From Methanosarcinales archaeon (GTDB lineage Archaea; Halobacteriota; Methanosarcinia; Methanosarcinales; Methanogasteraceae), in the NCBI GenBank assembly GCA_030606635.1, contig JAUWGA010000058.1:1-9860 (forward strand): a DNA stretch of 9,860 nt, in the 5' to 3' direction. Below the pieces are notes generated by a model, which ran no database searches, was not told the DNA's origin, and was given only the letters and a program-made list of their open reading frames with translations. Both the position numbers and the translations under genes were made by a program. Positions 6,181 to 9,860 of the stretch are shown in pieces (the stretch's first letter is position 1; each line of letters begins with the position of its first letter).

Positions 6181-6417
6181 ATGCAGATAGTGCACATCAC
6201 GTCGCATCCTGGTGAGTTGTTGAAACTTCACGCAACCTCGATTGGCGTCTTTCTATACATATTCGAAGGGCGCGGTATCGGTGAGATCGACGGCAAGTGG
6301 GGGATCATGACAGATAGACTCATCGAGAGATTTGCACGAGTTCCGCACCGTCTGCAGAATGGGAGCGATTCTATATTTCAATTCATAGTCTATGAAGGCG
6401 TCGAAACGTTAAAGTAG
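6181..6417 (+). CDS. Cupin-domain protein, copy 2 (N-terminally shortened)
   Basis: This 78-residue paralogue of the cupin at 4129 matches over the barrel core (VHIT-x2-PGE, LKLHAT, FEGRG, ARVPHRL). It lacks the first 28 or so residues of copy 1 and has changes in the middle (DGKWGIMTDRL), so it may be partly decayed or a minimal barrel. The ATG at 6181 has GGTGGT (6171-6176) four bases upstream; GTG at 6172 overlaps that site and is less likely. Its stop (TAG 6415-6417) falls inside the TTAAAGTAG word that in copy 1 lies downstream of the cupin stop. It sits between a terminator and cytochrome 2. Confidence 0.65.
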   Translation: MQIVHITSHPGELLKLHATSIGVFLYIFEGRGIGEIDGKWGIMTDRLIERFARVPHRLQNGSDSIFQFIVYEGVETLK

Positions 6418-6494
6418 GTTGTCGCAATATTGTTACGTATAACGTAGATGAATCAGTTGAAATCGTAAAATCTATGTTAATATACCGGAGGAGG
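6409..6494 (+). promoter_or_regulatory. Leader of cytochrome 2 with strong ribosome site
   Basis: This is the counterpart of 4487-4571. GGAGGAGG (6487-6494) is the strongest ribosome site in the window. It lies eight bases before an ATA codon (6503) that aligns with the ATG of cytochrome 1, but more than 50 bases before the first standard in-frame start (GTG 6548). Confidence 0.55.
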
Positions 6495-6547
6495 AATACA
6501 CTATAAAGAATCGAACTACAAAAACCCCACTACACAATACCAAAGCA

Positions 6548-8005
6548 GTGTCATTGATAATTGTCGCTCTACTTTTCTGTCTGTTGATCGCGTCGGCGGT
6601 ATCGGCTGCATCCGAAGGGATACACGCCAACATTCAGGAATACAAGGGTGCTGAAACCTGTTTGATGTGCCACCAGCAGGAAGGCGAGGACTTCGTAACG
6701 TCGGTCCATAACACGTGGATGGGCGAGGCGACACACGTTGTCGGAAAGGAAGGTGAGGCGACAGGCAAACTCGTTGGTATAAACGATTTCTGCATCTCCG
6801 TGAAATCTAACGAAGCCTTATGTGGTAAGTGTCACGCTGGCTACGGCTTAGCCGAAAACGATTTTTCGGTTGAGAAGATCGACTGTCTGATCTGTCACGC
6901 ACCGAATTACAAGAAGACCGCAGGCGGTCCTGATCCATCGATTGATGCGACGGTAGCAGCCCGGAATGTCGGACCGCCGACGCGTGAGATGTGTCTGCGC
7001 TGCCATGCACTGGCGAGTGGTGGAGACAACAACAAGCGGGGCGATCTCGAACATGCGATGGGTGCAGCAGAGGTTCCACGAGACCTCGATGTTCACATGA
7101 GCACTGGCATGGAATGTCAGGACTGTCATACATTCGTGGATCATCATGTATCAGGCAGGGGCATGGACCTGCGTATCGATGATACCGATGTCCCGGTCAC
7201 CTGCGACGACAAGAGCTGTCACGGCATAGAGCCTCACGCAGAGGGTTCGATGTACAACAAACACACGGATCGGCTTTACTGCACCGCATGCCACGTAACA
7301 GCGTATGGCAAGGTGCAGACTGTTGAGATGTCCCGCGACTGGGAAGACACGCATCTTGGCGAGGGAAACCTGTATCACCTGACGACCGTTCGCGAGAGCA
7401 ATCCTGCACCGATTCATGTCTGGTGGAACCGGATGTCTGAGATCGTTGATCTCGCAGATCCGGTTGTGCGTGGTGATGATGGTGCCGTGATGATGGCAAA
7501 GCCTGTTGGCGAAATCGGCGATTCTGCATCAAAGATATACGCAGCAAGGTTTCATCGGGGCAGACAGTCATGGGATGGTACGCACCTGCTGCCGTACATG
7601 CACAAGACTGTTAAGGAGACCAACAACATGACTCAGGCGATCTTTGTGGCGACGGGCAAGATCTACGACCCGGTTCAGTACGTGGACACCGCACGGTACA
7701 TGGGGCTTTTCCACGGGGTCTCGCCAAAGGACGAAGCGTTGACCTGCCAGGACTGCCACGAAGACCACGTCATCGACTTTGAGGCACTCGGATACGATGT
7801 CGAGAAAGACGCATCAGGAAACTTGATCAGTGCAACAAAACCGGGCGAGAGCCTGAATCTCGCTGATTTCAATGCGAAGGCAGGAACAGGGACCGGAGCC
7901 GGCGAAGGTGCAGACGAACCGGCCGCATCCACACCTGGTTTCGGGATTATTTCGGCACTCGGCGGGCTTATGGCTGTAGCGTATCTGCTGCGGAGACGGA
8001 ACTGA
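6548..8005 (+). CDS. Octaheme cytochrome c, tetrathionate reductase (OTR)-like, PGF-CTERM anchored, copy 2
   Basis: This is a close paralogue of the cytochrome at 4580, with the same eight heme sites. Seven are CxxCH (cysteines 38, 92, 113, 149, 190, 245, 400 from this GTG) and one is C-x4-CH (C219-C224-H225). It lacks the Cys-rich insertion: between hemes 2 and 3 it has the short AGYGLAENDFSVEKID. The C-terminus has a Gly/Thr/Ala linker, then TPGFG, a hydrophobic helix and RRRN (PGF-CTERM). From GTG the product is 485 residues, but its signal peptide would have no positive n-region. Reading from ATA 6503, in frame with no stop, gives 500 residues with basic residues (IKNRTTKTPLHNTKAV) that align with copy 1. 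The start is therefore uncertain. Location: outside the membrane, surface anchored. Confidence 0.87.
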   Translation: MSLIIVALLFCLLIASAVSAASEGIHANIQEYKGAETCLMCHQQEGEDFVTSVHNTWMGEATHVVGKEGEATGKLVGINDFCISVKSNEALCGKCHAGYGLAENDFSVEKIDCLICHAPNYKKTAGGPDPSIDATVAARNVGPPTREMCLRCHALASGGDNNKRGDLEHAMGAAEVPRDLDVHMSTGMECQDCHTFVDHHVSGRGMDLRIDDTDVPVTCDDKSCHGIEPHAEGSMYNKHTDRLYCTACHVTAYGKVQTVEMSRDWEDTHLGEGNLYHLTTVRESNPAPIHVWWNRMSEIVDLADPVVRGDDGAVMMAKPVGEIGDSASKIYAARFHRGRQSWDGTHLLPYMHKTVKETNNMTQAIFVATGKIYDPVQYVDTARYMGLFHGVSPKDEALTCQDCHEDHVIDFEALGYDVEKDASGNLISATKPGESLNLADFNAKAGTGTGAGEGADEPAASTPGFGIISALGGLMAVAYLLRRRN

Positions 8006-8023
8006 ATAGACAGAACAGGGAAC

Positions 8024-8060
8024 GAGTGGATGGTGAATCCATTCACTCACATTTATTTTT
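8024..8060. terminator. Terminator between cytochrome 2 and the toxin gene
   Basis: GAGTGGATGG (8024-8033) pairs with CCATTCACTC (8039-8048), ten pairs including one G-T, over a 5-base loop. A T-rich tail follows (8052-8060). It separates the plus-strand cytochrome from the convergent toxin-antitoxin operon and may act on both. Confidence 0.75.
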
Positions 8061-8083
8061 AGGTGATAAACATTGGATAAACG

Positions 8084-8350
8084 TTATTCTGAGTATCCTC
8101 TGCCTCGCCTGAAAACTTCGATTACGTGCACAGTATTATCTTCAATCAGGTAAATTATGCGGTATTCGCCCACTCTTATCCGGTGTTTCTGTGGTTGGGT
8201 CTTCTTCAAAGGTTTTATATCTGCCCCAGATCTTGGTTGATTCGGGTTTATTTCCAGTTCTTTCAGTGCGTTTTTGATCCTCTCTTGCAATTTCTTCTGC
8301 AAGGAACGGAATTGCTTCTGGAACGTTCGAGAAACGATTACGGTGTACAT
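8084..8350 (-). CDS. RelE/ParE family toxin
   Basis: This 88-residue protein has the RelE-type fold pattern: an opening beta strand (YTVIVSRTFQKQF), two charged helices, and a C-terminal sheet (HRIRVGEYRIIYLIEDNTVHVIEVFRRGRGY). The basic and aromatic residues expected of mRNA-cleaving RelE toxins are present near the end (R57, R59, R64, R81/R82, Y86). RelE toxins cut mRNA on the ribosome unless bound by their antitoxin. The ATG overlaps the antitoxin stop by one base (TAATG), so the pair is translationally coupled with the antitoxin first, as is usual. Confidence 0.88.
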   Translation of the reverse strand: MYTVIVSRTFQKQFRSLQKKLQERIKNALKELEINPNQPRSGADIKPLKKTQPQKHRIRVGEYRIIYLIEDNTVHVIEVFRRGRGYSE

Positions 8351-8535
8351 TACAACTCATCCAGAGGGATGAACTCATCTTCTGCAAGGATCTGGTTCCA
8401 TCGAGCATCCAGCTCTTTCCAGCCTGCGTCTCCGATGAGCTTCTTGATTACTTGGTCGTAACTCTCTTTTTCCGCCCCGAAACGGAGTAATATATCTTTT
8501 GTCTCCGAAGAAACCGCGATTGTTGTAGCGGACAC
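8350..8535 (-). CDS. Antitoxin of the RelE-type pair
   Basis: This protein of about 61 residues has an N-terminal ribbon-helix-helix-like segment (ATTIAVSSETKDILLRFG, then SYDQVIKKLIGDAG), resembling VapB-like archaeal antitoxins. An acidic C-terminal tail (ILAEDEFIPLDEL) would wrap around the toxin. The frame opens at a GTG at 8544, but that codon lies inside the GGTGA ribosome site (plus-strand TCACC 8541-8545). GTG at 8535, five bases after it, is the better start. The antitoxin probably represses its own promoter. Confidence 0.8.
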   Translation of the reverse strand: MSATTIAVSSETKDILLRFGAEKESYDQVIKKLIGDAGWKELDARWNQILAEDEFIPLDEL

Positions 8536-8569
8536 TGTTGTCACCTACTAATGGACGCGACGCAATAAC

Positions 8570-8577
8570 ATTTATAG
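8570..8577 (-). promoter_or_regulatory. TATA box of the toxin-antitoxin operon
   Basis: CTATAAAT on the minus strand lies about 35 bases before the antitoxin start, which puts transcription start near 8548. The adjacent word GCTTACGCAAAAA (plus strand) resembles GTTTACGCAAAAA at 656-668 beside operator copy 1. Confidence 0.5.
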
Positions 8578-8605
8578 CTTACGCAAAAACATTCGGCATC
8601 GATGA

Positions 8606-8668
8606 ACGTCGGCATGGCGATGGGGGTGCGCTGAAACTCTACGCAAATCCCAGTTGATATCTTTTTCA
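8606..8668 (+). pseudogene. Relic of a third cupin gene
   Basis: The words GCGCTGAAACTC, GCAA and GTTGAT-TCTTTTT (8628-8668) match the cupin 1 coding region around 4249-4288, which encodes the LKLHATPVDVFF segment. One extra base breaks the frame and brings in a stop after about ten codons. Upstream, ACGTCG also matches cupin 2. No intact start or 3' half remains. It implies a former third cupin copy right of cytochrome 2. Confidence 0.6.
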
Positions 8669-8679
8669 CAAGTTCTCTT

Positions 8680-8784
8680 CTATCTTGAGCAGATTTCGGT
8701 CATGATCATACAGTCTCCTGATAAGGTCGCAACTAATTTCGCATCAGAAACCTCATTCCTTCGCAACGCTTGCGTTAGAAACTC
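8680..8784 (-). pseudogene. Relic of an Lrp RAM domain
   Basis: The minus strand reads 34 codons to a TAG at 8682-8680. They include LVATLSGDCMIMTEIC, which aligns with FVATSAGDHMIMTEVW in the Lrp protein at 94-543; the flanking ALRRNEVSDAK matches ALRLSEFSEVK. There is no helix-turn-helix part and no 3' end. The frame differs from that of the intact Lrp gene ending at 8783, so it is not simply that gene's tail. It abuts the cupin relic, suggesting a deletion or recombination scar. Confidence 0.65.
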
Positions 8785-9301
8785 ATATCCCGGTCCACCG
8801 GCACTTCTTGTACGATCCGATCACCATCTTCACATCCGAATCTACAACGCCCTCGATTTTGCGACACCTGTCGATAAACTCCTGCAATTCGATGATAGAC
8901 CTGAACATGACCTCGCATAATAGATTGAACCGTGTGTTTGTGCGATACAGGGCGATGATCCGTTCATGATCCTTGAGCAGTTCGTCCGCAACTCCCTGCA
9001 GGTTCGAATCGGCAATTTCCATGCTTATAAATGCCTTAACACACTTTTCAGCTTCTTTGCAATCAAGGAGCAAGATGAAACCTTCGATTATCCCATTTTT
9101 AGCCATTTCGGCAATTCTTCGTCTGACAGTCCCCTCGCTCACATCGATCTTGTTTGCGATATCGACATTGCTCATCCTCGCATTCTCGCTCAATATATGG
9201 ATGATCTTCATGTCAATGTCATCGACTGCAAGCGTTTCGAGCAGACCCTCACACGACTCCTTTCTCCAGCACCTGATTCCATGATTCCGATGATCTTCCA
9301 T
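8783..9301 (-). CDS. Lrp/AsnC family transcriptional regulator, second copy
   Basis: This Lrp-type regulator is about 172 residues long. A winged helix-turn-helix (VDDIDMKIIHILSENAR, then VSEGTVRRRIAEMAKNGII) is followed by a RAM domain (VKAFISMEIAD to VKMVIGSYKK). It has an extra N-terminal segment of about 25 residues (basic, with two Cys) not usual in the family, and it is clearly diverged from the Lrp at 94-543. Starts at GTG 9310, ATG 9307 and ATG 9301 are in frame. A minus-strand TATA box (ATATTTTTATA, 9334-9324) puts transcription start near 9303, so a nearly leaderless message starting at 9301 is most likely. The gene is divergent from the FrhB-like gene and may control it. Confidence 0.88.
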   Translation of the reverse strand: MEDHRNHGIRCWRKESCEGLLETLAVDDIDMKIIHILSENARMSNVDIANKIDVSEGTVRRRIAEMAKNGIIEGFILLLDCKEAEKCVKAFISMEIADSNLQGVADELLKDHERIIALYRTNTRFNLLCEVMFRSIIELQEFIDRCRKIEGVVDSDVKMVIGSYKKCRWTGI

Positions 9302-9323
9302 AATCATCACTATGTCTTGACGG

Positions 9324-9376
9324 TATAAAAATATTGTGTAACGAAATCCGTCACAGTTTTACGAAATCTTTATATA
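9324..9376. promoter_or_regulatory. Divergent promoters of lrp2 and the FrhB-like gene, with direct repeat
   Basis: The plus-strand promoter is clear: BRE CGAAATC (9362-9368) touches the TATA box TTTATATA (9369-9376), with transcription start near 9400. The minus-strand TATA box for lrp2 is at 9324-9334. Between them TAACGAAATC (9339-9348) and TTACGAAATC (9359-9368) form a direct repeat with a 20-base period (9 of 10 identical), two helical turns apart. This is a plausible regulator site. Confidence 0.7.
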
Positions 9377-9440
9377 GGGGTGTGAACAACGAAAAGACAT
9401 CAGCATACTATGCAACAAAACTCTACAAGGGGCAAGTATT

Positions 9441-9860
9441 ATGGCAAACGAAGAATATAAATGGTTCCTGCGAGACGAGGTCGTTGACACGGGATTATGT
9501 ACATTCTGCGGCGCATGTGCCGCGGTCTGTCCGAATGACAGAATCGAGTTTCGGGAAGACGGTCCGGCACTGAAGGAAGAGTGTCCGAGAAACGGACAGG
9601 GCGCGTGTAAGGACGTCTGCCAGCGCGTGGTTACCTTTGCATCAAAGATCGGTCCGAACATCTTCGGATTCAAAGCAAAACCGCCAGCGCTGCTCGGACA
9701 GTACGAAACGCTTGTTGCGGCACGGGCGACCGATCCTGCGGTACTGGAGGCTGGACAGGACGGCGGCGCTGTGACCGCTCTTCTCTCGTACTGCATGGAC
9801 AATGGCTTGATCGATGGCGTGATCGCAACCGGCGACGTAGGCAAACCGAGTTCGCGCGTT
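9441..9860 (+). CDS. FrhB/FdhB-family F420 iron-sulfur flavoprotein (5' part)
   Basis: The first 140 residues are present; the gene continues past the window. A ferredoxin motif (C20, C23, C26, C30-P) is followed by more cysteines in the family pattern (C48, C56, C60). Then comes the start of the flavin/F420 domain with GQDGGAVTALL near residues 101-111. Relatives (FrhB, FdhB, FpoF/FqoF and the N-terminal half of F420-dependent sulfite reductase Fsr) exchange electrons between reduced F420, FAD and iron-sulfur clusters in the cytoplasm. Which member this is cannot be told from the N-terminus. The ATG has AAGGGG (9427-9432) eight bases upstream. Given the Dsr-like protein to the left, an F420-linked electron donor role would fit, but the two genes are 5 kb apart. 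Confidence 0.87.
   Translation, partial: MANEEYKWFLRDEVVDTGLCTFCGACAAVCPNDRIEFREDGPALKEECPRNGQGACKDVCQRVVTFASKIGPNIFGFKAKPPALLGQYETLVAARATDPAVLEAGQDGGAVTALLSYCMDNGLIDGVIATGDVGKPSSRV

Noticed and set aside
9359..9844. Open minus-strand frame opposite the FrhB-like gene
   Set aside because: It is antisense to a strongly motif-supported gene and its promoter; the product is low-complexity Ser/Pro/Ala-rich.
1..9860. CRISPR array, tRNA, rRNA or insertion sequence
   Set aside because: I found no regularly spaced repeats, cloverleaf-like sequence, rRNA core or transposase.

Overview
The window looks like chromosomal DNA from an uncultured archaeon, most likely a methane-cycling or alkane-oxidising euryarchaeote (Methanosarcinales / ANME / Syntrophoarchaeum-like). 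The evidence is: archaeal promoters (TATA boxes about 25 bp before the inferred start, CGAAA-type BRE); GGTGAT / GGAGG ribosome sites; several Lrp/AsnC regulators; an F420-type FrhB family flavoprotein; a small siroheme sulfite-reductase-like protein typical of methanogens and their relatives; and two secreted multiheme cytochromes ending in a PGF-CTERM (archaeosortase) tail. The lineage is inferred; no rRNA or other marker gene is present.

Layout. 94-543 (minus) is an Lrp/AsnC regulator, divergent from an AT-rich NapH-like membrane iron-sulfur protein (716-1390). 1469-2815 is a two-gene unit, an unusual ferredoxin with a zinc-ribbon-like tail followed by a GXGXG beta-helix protein. 2845-3056 is a second copy of the Lrp/napH divergent promoter. 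It still carries a decayed start of an lrp gene on the minus side and now drives rubrerythrin (3054-3437), a Dsr-like siroheme protein (3458-4129) and a cupin (4129-4467). 4580-6109 and 6548-8005 (or 6503-8005) are two homologous octaheme cytochromes of the octaheme tetrathionate reductase type. Each is preceded by a cupin gene and a related leader, so cupin plus cytochrome form a tandem duplication of about 2 kb. 8084-8535 (minus) is a RelE-type toxin-antitoxin pair. 8606-8784 holds the relics of a third cupin and of another Lrp gene. 8783-9301 (minus) is a second full Lrp regulator, divergent from an FrhB-family iron-sulfur flavoprotein that runs off the right edge (9441-9860).

How it may work together (inference): the genes form a redox / sulfur-oxyanion or stress-response island. 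The cytochromes would act outside the membrane on a sulfur or nitrogen oxyanion. The Dsr-like protein would handle sulfite- or nitrite-like species in the cytoplasm, and rubrerythrin would remove peroxide. The ferredoxins, FrhB-like protein and NapH-like protein would move electrons. Lrp-type regulators sit beside shared operator-bearing promoters. The most notable points are the repeated use of one promoter/operator module, the tandem cupin-cytochrome duplication with a decayed third copy, an apparent ATA start codon in the second cytochrome, and a cysteine-rich insertion found only in the first cytochrome.
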